The position numbers were made by a program, and so were the translations under genes. This document shows positions 16,801 through 25,577 of a stretch of DNA of 64,000 bases, in pieces. Source of the stretch: Dialister sp900541485 (GTDB lineage Bacteria; Bacillota; Negativicutes; Veillonellales; Dialisteraceae); contig OZ221974.1 of the NCBI GenBank assembly GCA_965119665.1, positions 930,001-994,000 of the forward strand. The letters run 5' to 3'. Below the pieces are notes generated by a model. That model did not search any database. It was not told the DNA's origin and worked only from the letters and a program-made list of their open reading frames with translations. Numbering within the stretch: position 1 is the stretch's first letter; every line of letters starts with the position of its first letter.

Positions 16801-17394
16801 TTACTTCTTTTCTTTTCTGTCAATTCGTTGTGTGTCTTCTTTTTCGTTTTCCGCTACCGCATCTTTGACCCGTGCCGCCATATCGGGCATGAGTGTATTC
16901 AGTGCCATACGGATGCTTTCCGCTTCTTCGGAAGAGAGGGATTCTCTGCACTGGCCGTTATGAATCTGTTTCGCATAAATCCGGGAGGCATCGTTTCCCG
17001 AGAGAGAGGAGATGACAAAGCCGTTATTTCTTCCGTCCATGAGGGTGAGCGAGAAGGACAGCTTGTCTCCCGTTTCGTCAAAGGCATCGTAGCGGATAAG
17101 TCCGATTTTCTGGAATGACTGGAGCTGCATGGTCGCCAGAAGTTCCTGCTGGTGGAGCATGCTTTTTGAGGCTTCGATCATTTCCCGGAGTTCTCTCAGT
17201 TCCGTGGAGAGTTTGAGTTCCAGGGAGCCTCCGTCTTCTCCTGCCATGAAATATTTGTATTTTTTGTAGAGTCTGTTCACTTTGGTACGGAGCCAGATGA
17301 ACTGGAGTATCAGAAAAAGAAGAAACAGACAGAGAATGGTACCTACTACGGAAAGGACCAGTTGGTAATTGATCGTAAAGTTAAAAATATCCAT
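16801..17394 (-). CDS. DUF4446-family membrane protein
   Basis: A 197-residue protein with one N-terminal membrane segment (about 10-34), a coiled-coil region (about 60-90) and a globular domain with the stretch KIGLIRYDAFDETGDKLSFSL, which is typical of DUF4446. The family is commonly found next to parB in Firmicutes, as here (3 bases after the ParB stop). Function is unknown; the conserved linkage suggests a role at the membrane connected with chromosome segregation or the envelope. Confidence 0.85.
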   Translation of the reverse strand: MDIFNFTINYQLVLSVVGTILCLFLLFLILQFIWLRTKVNRLYKKYKYFMAGEDGGSLELKLSTELRELREMIEASKSMLHQQELLATMQLQSFQKIGLIRYDAFDETGDKLSFSLTLMDGRNNGFVISSLSGNDASRIYAKQIHNGQCRESLSSEEAESIRMALNTLMPDMAARVKDAVAENEKEDTQRIDRKEKK

Positions 17395-17397
17395 TTC

Positions 17398-18249
17398 TTA
17401 TTCTCCCTGTTTCAGAAGTTTTGTAATCCGTTCAAATTCACCGTCGTTTTTAAAGGCAATGGAAATCGTACCGCGATGGCTGTTTTTTCCTTTGCCCACT
17501 TTGATACGGACTCTGGCGCCTACCGCCATGACAAGTTGTTCTTCCAGGTCACGGATATAGGCATCGGCTCTGTTCACGGGACGCGGTTTTTTCCGTTCTT
17601 TTCCGGTCCGTAAAATTTCTTCGACCCGGCGGGCGGAAAGGTCTTCTTCGACAATGCGCCGTGCCAGGGCAATCTGTTCGGCTGCATTACTCAGTCCGAG
17701 AAGGGGTCTTGCCTGTCCTGCCGTGATTTTTCTTTCGATGACCATATTTTTTACTTCATCGCAAAGGTCCAAAAGACGAATCATATTGGTTACGTAGGAG
17801 CGGCTTTTTCCTACCAGTTCCGCCATTTTTTCCTGGGTAAACCGGTATTCGCCAATCATTCTCTTGTAAGCAAGGCCTTCTTCCAAGGGATTCAGGTCTT
17901 CTCTCTGCAGATTTTCTATCAAGGCGATTTCCGCCGTCTCCTGATCGGTATAGTCACGAACCAGGGCGGGGATTTCCGAAAGTCCCGCAAGCTGGGCGGC
18001 TCTGAGCCGTCGTTCTCCTGCGATAAGTTCAAACGTGCCTTCTTTCGGTCTTACGATAACGGGCTGCACGACGCCATGCTCTTTGATGGAATCTGCCAGT
18101 CCCTGCAGTGCTTTTTCTTCAAATTCTCTTCGCGGCTGCCATTCGTTGGGAACGATGACGGAAACGGAAATCATTTCCGCTTCTTTGTCGCGGCTGCTTT
18201 CACCGAAAAGAGCTTCCAGTCCTTTTCCTAATTTTCTCGTCTTAGACAC
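17398..18249 (-). CDS. parB: Chromosome-partitioning protein ParB (Spo0J-like)
   Basis: A 283-residue ParB. After the ParA-interacting N-terminus (KLGKGLEALFGE) come the CTPase/ParB-N domain with PRREFEEKALQGLADSIKEHG, the signature GERRLRAAQLAG, a helix-turn-helix region (FTQEKMAELVGKSRSYVTNMIRL) and a C-terminal dimerisation part. It binds parS sites, clamps DNA using CTP and recruits SMC and ParA for origin segregation. Several parS-like sites are present in the window. The start overlaps the 3' end of parA by 8 bases. Confidence 0.96.
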   Translation of the reverse strand: MSKTRKLGKGLEALFGESSRDKEAEMISVSVIVPNEWQPRREFEEKALQGLADSIKEHGVVQPVIVRPKEGTFELIAGERRLRAAQLAGLSEIPALVRDYTDQETAEIALIENLQREDLNPLEEGLAYKRMIGEYRFTQEKMAELVGKSRSYVTNMIRLLDLCDEVKNMVIERKITAGQARPLLGLSNAAEQIALARRIVEEDLSARRVEEILRTGKERKKPRPVNRADAYIRDLEEQLVMAVGARVRIKVGKGKNSHRGTISIAFKNDGEFERITKLLKQGE

Positions 18250-19000
18250 GACGGATTACCTCCCGGGATAATTTCTTGTATGCCTCTGCTCCTTTAGATT
18301 TGGGAGCGTAGGTGAGTATGGATTCTCCGAAACTCGGCGCTTCCGAAAGCTTGACCGACCGGGGAATCACCGTTTTAAATACTTTAGTGCCGAAATATTT
18401 CTTGACTTCTTCGGCGACCTGGAGCGACAAATTTGTCCGCCCGTCAAACATGGTAAGAAGAATGCCCAAAACGGAAAGTCCGGGATTCAGTTTTCTTGTC
18501 ACCTGACTGATGGTACGAATAAGCTGGGACAAGCCTTCGAGGGCATAAAATTCCGCCTGTATGGGAATGAGAACGGATCGTGATGCCACAAGGGTATTCA
18601 GTGTCATCAGCCCCAGTGAAGGCGGGCAATCGATGAGAATGAAATCATAGTCCTCTTTCACGGCATCGAGCTTTTGTTTCATCAGAAACTCCCTGTTTTC
18701 CATGGAAACCATTTCTATTTCCGCGCCTGCCAAATCAATGGATGCGGGAAGCAGAGAAAGCCGTTTGATATCTGTTTTCACAATCGCCTCGCCGACCGTT
18801 TTGTCGCCCATGAGGACTTCATAGAGGTTGGCGTTCATTTTTACATTTTTAGAGATACCGCTCGTTGCATTTCCTTGGGAATCGGCGTCCACAAGCAGCG
18901 TTTTATATCCTTTGTCTGCCAGAAAAGCGGCAAGATTGACAGCTGTCGTCGTTTTTCCGACGCCGCCCTTCTGATTGATGATACTGATAATCCGGCCCAT
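18242..19000 (-). CDS. parA: Chromosome-partitioning ATPase ParA (Soj-like)
   Basis: A 252-residue Walker-type ATPase. The start at 19000 is chosen because AAAGGAC lies 9 bases upstream and the protein then begins MGRIISIINQKGGVGKTT, matching Soj; the longer frame to 19102 adds 34 basic residues without a ribosome site. Deviant Walker A KGGVGKTT (11-18), switch residues DADSQGNAT and Walker B DFILIDCPPSLG are present. It forms a nucleoid gradient that moves ParB-parS complexes. A TATAAT with an extended TGA (19040-19032) lies upstream. Confidence 0.96.
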   Translation of the reverse strand: MGRIISIINQKGGVGKTTTAVNLAAFLADKGYKTLLVDADSQGNATSGISKNVKMNANLYEVLMGDKTVGEAIVKTDIKRLSLLPASIDLAGAEIEMVSMENREFLMKQKLDAVKEDYDFILIDCPPSLGLMTLNTLVASRSVLIPIQAEFYALEGLSQLIRTISQVTRKLNPGLSVLGILLTMFDGRTNLSLQVAEEVKKYFGTKVFKTVIPRSVKLSEAPSFGESILTYAPKSKGAEAYKKLSREVIRRV

Positions 19001-19031
19001 TATTTTTGTCCTTTCACAGATGGTCTGTTTT

Positions 19032-19040
19032 ATTATATCA
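19032..19040 (-). promoter_or_regulatory. Extended -10 promoter of the parAB operon
   Basis: TGATATAAT reads on the minus strand, 31 bases upstream of the parA ATG; no convincing -35. Confidence 0.5.
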
Positions 19041-19139
19041 CACAGAGCCTTTTTTCTGTAATAAAAGGAAATACGAAGTCTCCGCGCTTTGTTCATTTTC
19101 ACAAGCCTGTCCGGAAAGAAACGCTCTTTTTATTTCTCA

Positions 19140-19155
19140 CGTTTCCCGTGAAACA
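19140..19155. promoter_or_regulatory. parS-like site 1
   Basis: CGTTTCCCGTGAAACA matches the consensus TGTTTCACGTGAAACA at 14 of 16 positions. It lies between parA and the divergently transcribed symporter, next to the latter's extended -10 (TGCTATAAT, 19172-19180). Confidence 0.75.
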
Positions 19156-19202
19156 TTATCTTCTTTCTCTTTGCTATAATAGGTATCGGGAGGTCTGTTT
19201 TT

Positions 19203-20591
19203 ATGAATCTGACTCTTTTACATATATCCGTCATTGCCGCCGTGGTTTTCTTTGTCATCGGTGCCGGTTTTTATACGGCCCGTAAGGTATCCTCTGCGGA
19301 AGGCTACAGCTTGGGCGGCCGTTCTTCGTCAGCCCCCTTTGTGGCAGGAAGCATTGCCGGGACGGTCGTCGGCGGCGGTGCTACGGTGGGAACGGCACAG
19401 CTGGCTTATTCGTCCGGTCTTTCTGCCTGGTGGTTTACGCTGGGAAGCGGCATTGCTTTTATCATCATGGGTCTTTTTTATGCCCGTCGTCTCCGCATGA
19501 CGGGACTGGAAACGATTCCCGAATTTTTGTCCCTCCAATACGGAAAAAAGGCGGAAATTCTTTCTTCCGTGATTTCTTCCGTGGGTATTCTTCTATCTGC
19601 CGTGGCAAGTTGTCTGCCCGGTATAGAAATCATTTCTTCCCTTTTTCATATATCTCCCGTCATGTCTGCCGTGATACTGACTTTACTTGTCATTCTTTAT
19701 ACTTTTTTCGGCGGTATGAAAAGTGCGGCTGTCGGCGGACTTTTAAAAATGGGAATCATCTGGATTTCTCTTTTCATCGCCGGATGGTATGCGTTTTCCT
19801 TTTTGGAAACTTCGCAAAGTTGGAATTCCTTTCCCCCTGATTACTTCTCTCTTCGCGGTTCTTCCTGGGGACTTTCTCTTTCCCAACTCGGCTCGGTCAT
19901 CATCGGAATTCTCTGTACACAGACGTATATACAGTGCATTTTTTCGGCCGCCACCCCCGTCACCGCAACGACAGGCTGTTTCATTGCCGCCCTCATTGTT
20001 ATTCCCGTCGGTCTTCCCTCAATCGCTGTCGGTATGTCCATGCAAATCCTTGATGAAGCGGTCCCGCCCATTCTCGTTCTTCCCGCTTTCCTGGCCGGTC
20101 ACGTCCCTCCGCTTGTCGGCGGTCTTGCTCTGGGCGGTATTATTTTATCTCTTCTCGGAAGCATCGGCGGTCTTTCTCTCGGCATCGGAACGATGATATC
20201 AAGGGATATCCTGACTCCTCTTTTCTCTATCAAAGACGATACAGAGCAGCTTCGTCTGACACGCATCACCGTTCTATCGGTCCTTCTCATTTCCTCCGCG
20301 CTTGCCATTCTGTACCGCGGATCCCAAGTTCTTTTCTGGAATTATCTTTCCATGGGCCTCCGCGGGGGCGGTATATTTCTTCCTATGACACTTGCCGTCT
20401 TTTTCCCGGGCCATCTGGAAAAAAAGTGGGCCCTCATTTCCATGGGGGCAAGTACGGCAGCCGCTCTTGCCGCCGCTTTTCTTCCTCTTTCGCTGAATCC
20501 CTTATTCACAGGACTTTTCACCGCCTTTATTTTCCTCCTGCCCGGTCTTCACCGTAAAAAGCAGTCTCATGTTTCCCGTGAAACAAAATAA
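19203..20591 (+). CDS. Sodium:solute symporter family protein
   Basis: A 462-residue SSS-family carrier with about 12-13 hydrophobic segments. The start region YSLGGRSSSAPFVAGSIAGT matches the family's unwound TM1, and RLRMTGLETIPEFLSLQYG is the usual intracellular loop after TM2. It would couple uptake of a solute such as a carboxylate or amino acid to sodium entry; the substrate cannot be inferred. GGGAGG lies 9 bases before the ATG. The last codons (HVSRETK) are encoded by a parS-like site, so the gene's 3' end carries a chromosome-segregation signal. Confidence 0.9.
   Translation: MNLTLLHISVIAAVVFFVIGAGFYTARKVSSAEGYSLGGRSSSAPFVAGSIAGTVVGGGATVGTAQLAYSSGLSAWWFTLGSGIAFIIMGLFYARRLRMTGLETIPEFLSLQYGKKAEILSSVISSVGILLSAVASCLPGIEIISSLFHISPVMSAVILTLLVILYTFFGGMKSAAVGGLLKMGIIWISLFIAGWYAFSFLETSQSWNSFPPDYFSLRGSSWGLSLSQLGSVIIGILCTQTYIQCIFSAATPVTATTGCFIAALIVIPVGLPSIAVGMSMQILDEAVPPILVLPAFLAGHVPPLVGGLALGGIILSLLGSIGGLSLGIGTMISRDILTPLFSIKDDTEQLRLTRITVLSVLLISSALAILYRGSQVLFWNYLSMGLRGGGIFLPMTLAVFFPGHLEKKWALISMGASTAAALAAAFLPLSLNPLFTGLFTAFIFLLPGLHRKKQSHVSRETK
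20570..20585. promoter_or_regulatory. parS-like site 2 (inside the symporter 3' end)
   Basis: TGTTTCCCGTGAAACA matches the parS consensus at 15 of 16 positions and is read as codons for V-S-R-E-T. Confidence 0.85.
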
Positions 20592-20657
20592 AGAATTGTC
20601 TATTTCTCTGTGAAATACGAATTCCCGTAATGATTTCATTACATTTTCAAATCATCA

Positions 20658-20695
20658 AAAAAAAGAGTCCCCGTGAAAGGAACTCTTTTTATTTT
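20658..20695. terminator. Bidirectional terminator between convergent genes
   Basis: AAAAAGAGT and ACTCTTTTT arms with flanking T-runs on both strands; serves the symporter (+) and the OmpA gene (-). Confidence 0.85.
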
Positions 20696-20699
20696 GTAA

Positions 20700-21767
20700 T
20701 TATTTATGCTCGAAAATATCGACTCTTCTGTTGTTTGCCCGTCCCTGTGCTGTATCGTTTGTATCTGACGGATCTTCTTCGCCTTTGTACATGCCTACGA
20801 GCTGGTCGATATTCACACCGTGGGCAACGGCATAGTCGGCCACCTTTTTTACCCGGCGGATAGCCAGAGCATCATTATAGTCCTTGTTTCCGTTAGAATC
20901 GGTTCTTCCTACGAGCTTGAAGATATGTCCCGTTTCTTTAGCTTTTTTTACAAAAGCATCGAGATTGGCGGTCTGTTCTGCTCCCGGGGTGTCGGAATCA
21001 TTGTCAAAATGGATACTGTTGAAATAGTAATCATTTTCCGGAACAACGACTTTGGTTTCCGCTACCGGTTCCGGTGCCCGGTTTGATACGGTAACGACTG
21101 TCGTATCTTCTGCTCCGGAAGCATCATCATCTCTGTACGGAATGGTTCTGTCATGACCCGATCCGAAACGGTAGGAAACGCCGGCACGCCAACCCTGATA
21201 GGATATATTCTTTTCCGAATTTCCTCTTGTATTCATATAGCGGTAGCCTGCATTGATATCGATATTACGGTCCAATGCATAGTCTACGCCTGCTTCCAGA
21301 ACAGCCGTATTTTTCGTTCCCACGCCGCCTTTGGCATAGATATCCATGCCGTTTCTGAGCGGACGTTTGGCAACGACACCGATTTGAAGAATATTATTCA
21401 CTTTATCTTCCTTGTCTGCCGTTCCGCGGGGCAGGTCGGTCATGGAAATACGGTTATAGCCGCCGTAAACGGCAACATCGGGATGAACGTTGTACAAAAG
21501 GTTTAATTCCCGTCCCGTTCCGCCGGTATATTTCGTTTTTAATCCCTGCTGGCGGTATTGGACGGCATATCCGTCACGCAATCCGTAGGTGACTGCGCCG
21601 TCAAAATTCCAGCGGGCAGCCGATGTATAATTGCCCATTTTGGCTTTCGGGTGACTCATTCCGGCCTCTATTTCCCATTCGCCCTTTGTGAAGTCTGTCT
21701 GCGGTGATGCATACGCGGTTGCGGTAAGTGCTGCCGCACAGGCAAGCACTGCGATTATTTTTTTCAT
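20700..21767 (-). CDS. OmpA-family outer-membrane protein
   Basis: A 355-residue protein. The ATG at 21767 has GGAGGA 8 bases upstream and starts a signal peptide (MKKIIAVLACAAALTATAYA). Residues about 27-200 form an eight-strand OmpA-type barrel with alternating aromatic residues and end at AGVSYRFG. A linker leads to a C-terminal OmpA/peptidoglycan-binding domain (SIHFDNDSD..., LVGRTDSNGNKDYNDALAIRRVKKV, GRANNRRVDIF), with the conserved Asp and Arg that contact diaminopimelate. It tethers the outer membrane to peptidoglycan. A duplicated copy of its first ~26 codons lies just upstream. Confidence 0.93.
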   Translation of the reverse strand: MKKIIAVLACAAALTATAYASPQTDFTKGEWEIEAGMSHPKAKMGNYTSAARWNFDGAVTYGLRDGYAVQYRQQGLKTKYTGGTGRELNLLYNVHPDVAVYGGYNRISMTDLPRGTADKEDKVNNILQIGVVAKRPLRNGMDIYAKGGVGTKNTAVLEAGVDYALDRNIDINAGYRYMNTRGNSEKNISYQGWRAGVSYRFGSGHDRTIPYRDDDASGAEDTTVVTVSNRAPEPVAETKVVVPENDYYFNSIHFDNDSDTPGAEQTANLDAFVKKAKETGHIFKLVGRTDSNGNKDYNDALAIRRVKKVADYAVAHGVNIDQLVGMYKGEEDPSDTNDTAQGRANNRRVDIFEHK

Positions 21768-21794
21768 AATTTTGTCCTCCGATATAAAAAATCT

Positions 21795-21879
21795 TATTTG
21801 TGAAGTCTGTCTGCGGTGATGCATACGCGGTTGCAGTAAGTGCTGCCGCACAGGCAAGCACTGCGATTGTCTTTTTCAT
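21795..21879 (-). pseudogene. Duplicated 5' end of the OmpA gene
   Basis: A near-identical copy (a few substitutions, including II to TI at codons 4-5) of the OmpA signal-peptide region begins with ATG at 21879, 112 bases upstream of the real start. After PQTDFT the reading passes into the leader of the real gene and continues out of frame with it for 92 codons in total, to 21601. It looks like a tandem duplication scar; its translation might interfere with or couple to that of the real gene. Confidence 0.75.
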
Positions 21880-21968
21880 AAAAATTCCCTCGAGTATACC
21901 AAATTTTTTCTTATTTTTAATTATAACATATCTCAAAAAATTCTGCTTTTATTCATACTTTGGAAATA

Positions 21969-22910
21969 TCAGGATTCCTTTTCTTCCTTTATTATTTCTT
22001 CCTTGATTTCTTCTAAAGACAGATCCTCTTTTTTTGCAATCATCTTCTTGAATTTTTCAAGATGTTTCTTCAGTTCCTCCGACAAGGCAGGATACTTCGG
22101 ATTGATTTCTTCAAGGGCCTTCACGGCAATCAAAGCGACCACATAGCGGGTGTACCATTTGTTATCCGCCGGCACGATATACCACGGCGACTCTCCGGTG
22201 CTTGTTTTTTCGAAGATTTCTTCATACAGTTCCTGATATCTGTCCCAATATTCTCTTTCATTGATATCGGCAATGGAAAATTTCCAGTTCTTTCTCTTTG
22301 TGATGATCCGGTCAATCAGACGCTCCTGCTGTTCTTCTTTCGATACATGAAGGAAAATTTTTATCATGGGAAAACCGTTCTGGTACAAATATTTTTCCCA
22401 GTGATTGATTTGTTCAAATCGTGTTTTCCATATGTTTTTATTTATCAACTGGTCCGGCATCTGGCTGTTTTTAATGAGATCGTGAATGCGGGTTACAATC
22501 ACATCTTCATAATGGGAACGGTTAAAAATCCCGATATTTCCCCGTGGCGGAAGTCCCTTATTGATACGCCAAAGATAATCGTGATCCTGTTCCTCCGTTG
22601 ACGGCTCTTTGAAAGAAGATACCGTAATTCCTCCGGGATTCAGATGAGAAAATACATGATTAATCGTGCCGTCTTTTCCGGCTGCGTCCATCGCCTGCAG
22701 AACAATAATCAAGCCGTGCTTATTTTCCGCGTAAAGGGCTTCCTGATAGTCTTTCAGTGTTTTCATGATTTCAGGAAATAACTGCTCCTTGACTTCCGCC
22801 TTATCCATTTCCACATCTCTTTTGGTGCTGAATTTCTTCAAATGCACCTTTTCTCCCGGTTTGACACGGTAACGATCCACATCAATTCTTCCATGCTTTA
22901 TTTCTTCCAT
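21969..22910 (-). CDS. ppk2: Polyphosphate kinase 2 family protein
   Basis: A 313-residue PPK2. Walker A-like AMDAAGKDGT near residue 53-62, the FKEPSTEEQDHDYLWR segment, NRSHYEDV (Walker B region) and a lid with RITKRKNWKFS are all characteristic. These enzymes transfer phosphate between polyphosphate and nucleotides (AMP, ADP or their guanosine analogues); the subclass is not decidable by eye. The C-terminal ~35 residues are an acidic/lysine-rich tail. It is divergent from the DciA-like gene and has no neighbour on the same strand within an operon distance. Confidence 0.9.
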   Translation of the reverse strand: MEEIKHGRIDVDRYRVKPGEKVHLKKFSTKRDVEMDKAEVKEQLFPEIMKTLKDYQEALYAENKHGLIIVLQAMDAAGKDGTINHVFSHLNPGGITVSSFKEPSTEEQDHDYLWRINKGLPPRGNIGIFNRSHYEDVIVTRIHDLIKNSQMPDQLINKNIWKTRFEQINHWEKYLYQNGFPMIKIFLHVSKEEQQERLIDRIITKRKNWKFSIADINEREYWDRYQELYEEIFEKTSTGESPWYIVPADNKWYTRYVVALIAVKALEEINPKYPALSEELKKHLEKFKKMIAKKEDLSLEEIKEEIIKEEKES

Positions 22911-23011
22911 AAAAATCCCCCTTCACCCTTTTTTATTATTATAACTTTTTCACGGATATAATGAAATAGAATTTAGCTATGATATATAATAAAAGAAAGA
23001 AAGGAGACCTT

Positions 23012-23953
23012 ATGGAAAAGAAAAAGACTTATCAATCCATGAAACCGCTTTCCGATACGCTTCACCAAAGTAAAACGGTAAGACAGCTCTTCAATAATCA
23101 TTCTTTTCTCTTATTCCGTCTCCGGCAGAAATGGAAAGATATTGTAGGAGAAATGCCTGCCAAGTATTCCTATATCGGGTTCGGAAAAGGAAATACTCTT
23201 TTCGTCTATGTCACCAATTCCGCCCTGACCCAGCATCTTTTCATGATGAAATCGGAACTTCTGAAAAGACTCGGCGAAGATGAATACGGAAAACAATTCA
23301 CCGATATACGTTTTTTGGCAGGCACACCGAAAAAAGAAACGGCGGGAAAAACGACGGTAGACAAAATCAATGACCGTCTCGCTTTCCGGGAAAAAATGTA
23401 TGATCAGCCTTTAACGGAGAAAGAGAAAAAGGACATCTCTCTTTGGACACAAGTCCACATCAAAGACGAAAAACTGAGAGAAACCTTCGAAAAACTGATT
23501 GCCCGGTCCTACCAGAAAGACAAAGCAGAAACGGCCCACGGCTATCATCCCTGCATGACCTGCGGAAATCTGATTCCCCAATCACAAACAGTATGTATCC
23601 GTTGCGAAAACAAGCTGGAAAAAACAGAAGAAGGCGCCTTCATTCTCATTTTAAAAGAAAATCCCCATTACAAATACGAAGACTGCCTCGCCATTTTGGA
23701 AAAACAGGACAAAAAAATAAAAGCCATCCCCGGCCGTCATCCTTTTTCTTATGAAACCTATGCATCCGCCAGGGAAAAATGGATACAAAAACAAAGAGAG
23801 GCGATTTTCCAAAATACGGACGCCCCGCTCCATAAACGGATTCTTCTTTCTCTCCTTATCCACAAACCGCTTAAAAATATCACCTTAAGAGAAGCGGAAG
23901 AAGCCCTGCGGAATATGAAACAAAGCAAATATAATTCATACGATAAAAAATAA
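23012..23953 (+). CDS. DciA-like DUF721 protein with a zinc-ribbon-like insert
   Basis: A 313-residue protein; the start at 23012 is supported by AAAGGAG 7 bases upstream. Residues about 20-105 resemble DUF721/DciA (WKDIVGEMPAKYSYIGFGKGNTLFVYVTNSALTQHLFMMKSELLKRL), a family that loads the replicative helicase in bacteria lacking DnaC/DnaI. A CMTC...CIRC pair of cysteine motifs (about 190-205) follows and could bind zinc. The C-terminal part is helical and rich in lysine. Its location beside recF-dnaN-dnaA fits a replication role. The extra C-terminal half is longer than typical DciA. Confidence 0.8.
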   Translation: MEKKKTYQSMKPLSDTLHQSKTVRQLFNNHSFLLFRLRQKWKDIVGEMPAKYSYIGFGKGNTLFVYVTNSALTQHLFMMKSELLKRLGEDEYGKQFTDIRFLAGTPKKETAGKTTVDKINDRLAFREKMYDQPLTEKEKKDISLWTQVHIKDEKLRETFEKLIARSYQKDKAETAHGYHPCMTCGNLIPQSQTVCIRCENKLEKTEEGAFILILKENPHYKYEDCLAILEKQDKKIKAIPGRHPFSYETYASAREKWIQKQREAIFQNTDAPLHKRILLSLLIHKPLKNITLREAEEALRNMKQSKYNSYDKK

Positions 23954-24010
23954 AAAAAGTATTTCTCTTTCCTGTGATAAAACAGTGCCAAAAAGAGAAA
24001 TGCTTTTTTT
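23953..24010 (+). terminator. Terminator of the DciA-like gene
   Basis: GTATTTCTCTTT pairs with AAAGAGAAATGC (one G-T pair) around a 21-base loop, followed by seven T. Confidence 0.85.
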
Positions 24011-24011
24011 G

Positions 24012-24215
24012 TACGCAAGCTCGATACTTCCCTAAAAGATAAAGCATAGGAATCGCAAGCCATCCCCGGATGACGAAAGGGGTAAGTTGGAGCAAATACA
24101 TAAGAAACTTTGACCTGTGTACGCACACTTGCCCCTATCGCCTCGCTTTGCTCGGCACTTCCCTCCGAATTTGTGGACAGCTTACAACTAAGGAAGAAAG
24201 AATTCATTTTTTTAC
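24012..24215. repeat. Dispersed intergenic repeat
   Basis: Reverse-oriented modules 'TGACCTGTGTACGCACAC', 'CCCCTATCGCCTCGCTTTGC', 'TCGGCACTTCCCTCCGAAT' and 'AACTAAGGAAGAAAG' fill the gap between the DciA-like and recF terminators. Confidence 0.8.
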
Positions 24216-24250
24216 GATCAAATCCAAAAAATAATGAAATGATTCATGTA

Positions 24251-24280
24251 AAAAATCCGCTTTTTTCGAGCGGATTCATT
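24251..24280 (-). terminator. Terminator of the dnaN-recF operon
   Basis: On the minus strand AATCCGC pairs with GCGGATT around CTCGAAAAA-type loop, then TTTTT. Confidence 0.85.
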
Positions 24281-24281
24281 T

Positions 24282-24297
24282 TGTTTCACGGGAAACA
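24282..24297. promoter_or_regulatory. parS-like site 3
   Basis: TGTTTCACGGGAAACA matches parS at 15 of 16 positions; it lies between the recF stop and its terminator. Confidence 0.85.
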
Positions 24298-24305
24298 TGA
24301 GTTTT

Positions 24306-25361
24306 TTATAATTCTATTACCTCTCCGGTTTCTTCAATCGAATTTCCTGCCGTTGTTACGAGAGCCTGTATTTCTTTCTCTTTCAGGTAGGAAAAAAGTG
24401 CATTTTTCCTTTTTTCATCAAGCTCGCTCCCAACATCGTCGAGAAGAAGAACCGGATATTCTCCCGTCTCTTCCTTTATAAATTCCAGTCCTCCCAGCTT
24501 CATGGCAAGGATGGCCGTTCTCTGTTGTCCCTGCGAACCGTAGGCGGATAAATCTTTTCCGTTCATTTTAAATAATAAATCATCTCTGTGCGGTCCTATG
24601 GAAGTATGACAGAATCGGGCATCTTCTTCTCTTTTTTCCGCCAATTTCTCTAAATACCATTCTTCACTGTCGTGATTTCCGCCGCTTTTCTTGTAATTTA
24701 TTTCCAGATTTTCCGCTTCTCCTGTCAGCACCGCTTCCATAGCGGAAAGATAGAGATTCATTTTTTTCAGAGACTGTTTTCTTTTTTTGACGATATACGC
24801 CGCTCCCCGGGCTATCTGCATATCCCATATATCCACTTCCGGCTTTTTTCCTTTGATCTGTGCCATTTTAAAAGCCGCATTTCTTTGCTGAACCGCTCTT
24901 CCGTACCGGATAATTTCTTCATAATATCTGGGACTGACCTGGGAAATTTCCATATCAATAAAGCGCCGCCGTACCTGGGGCGCTCCTTTGACAAGTTGCA
25001 ATTCGTCAGGCGTAAAAATAACGGTACGGAAAAGACCGACAAGATCTTTTTTCTTTGACGGCGTTTCATTGATAAATATTTTCTTTCCCTGATTTCTTGC
25101 CAGCTTGATTTTGATTTGATGTGTTACACCGCGGACATGATAGTCAAGAATAACGGTTCCTTCTTCTTTTCCGAAACGAATCATTTCTTCGTCGCTTCCC
25201 GTGCGGAAAGACTTTCCCAATGACGCCAGACAGACCGCTTCTAAAATATTTGTTTTTCCAACTCCGTTATTTCCTTTGAAAATCGTGAGACCGCCGCCGA
25301 AATGAATCGTCTTATCTTCAAAATTCCGTATTTCTATGAGCCTTACGGATTCACATTTCAT
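24306..25361 (-). CDS. recF: DNA replication/repair protein RecF
   Basis: A 351-residue SMC-like ATPase. Walker A GNNGVGKT (30-37), a signature near SAYGSQGQQRTAILA and Walker B VLLLDDVGSELD are present. RecF loads RecA at gapped DNA with RecO and RecR. The ATG overlaps the preceding S4 gene by four bases (ATGA), giving the conserved dnaN-S4-recF order. gyrB, which often follows in Firmicutes, is absent; a terminator follows instead. Confidence 0.96.
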   Translation of the reverse strand: MKCESVRLIEIRNFEDKTIHFGGGLTIFKGNNGVGKTNILEAVCLASLGKSFRTGSDEEMIRFGKEEGTVILDYHVRGVTHQIKIKLARNQGKKIFINETPSKKKDLVGLFRTVIFTPDELQLVKGAPQVRRRFIDMEISQVSPRYYEEIIRYGRAVQQRNAAFKMAQIKGKKPEVDIWDMQIARGAAYIVKKRKQSLKKMNLYLSAMEAVLTGEAENLEINYKKSGGNHDSEEWYLEKLAEKREEDARFCHTSIGPHRDDLLFKMNGKDLSAYGSQGQQRTAILAMKLGGLEFIKEETGEYPVLLLDDVGSELDEKRKNALFSYLKEKEIQALVTTAGNSIEETGEVIEL

Positions 25362-25576
25362 AACCTTTCCCCAATAATTTCACAGCTTTTTCCGTCAATT
25401 TCCAAAATATCGCCGGGACGAAGCTTTTTCCTTTTTTCACGGACTTTTTCTCCATTCAAACGGACATCATGCTCTTCGAGAAAAAATCCCGTTTCACCGC
25501 CGGAGGCAATCCGGTTTTCCCTTTTCAAAAACTGGTCAAGCTGGATATAGTCCCCTTTGATTTCCGCTTTTTCCAT
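25358..25576 (-). CDS. yaaA: S4-domain RNA-binding protein (YaaA type)
   Basis: A 72-residue protein made almost entirely of an S4 domain: IQLDQFLKRENRIASGGETGFFLEEHDVRLNGE then KLRPGDILEIDG. It sits between dnaN and recF (1 base after dnaN, four-base overlap with recF), the usual place in Firmicutes. It probably binds structured RNA or ribosomes; no defined role. Confidence 0.93.
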   Translation of the reverse strand: MEKAEIKGDYIQLDQFLKRENRIASGGETGFFLEEHDVRLNGEKVREKRKKLRPGDILEIDGKSCEIIGERL

Positions 25577-25577
25577 A

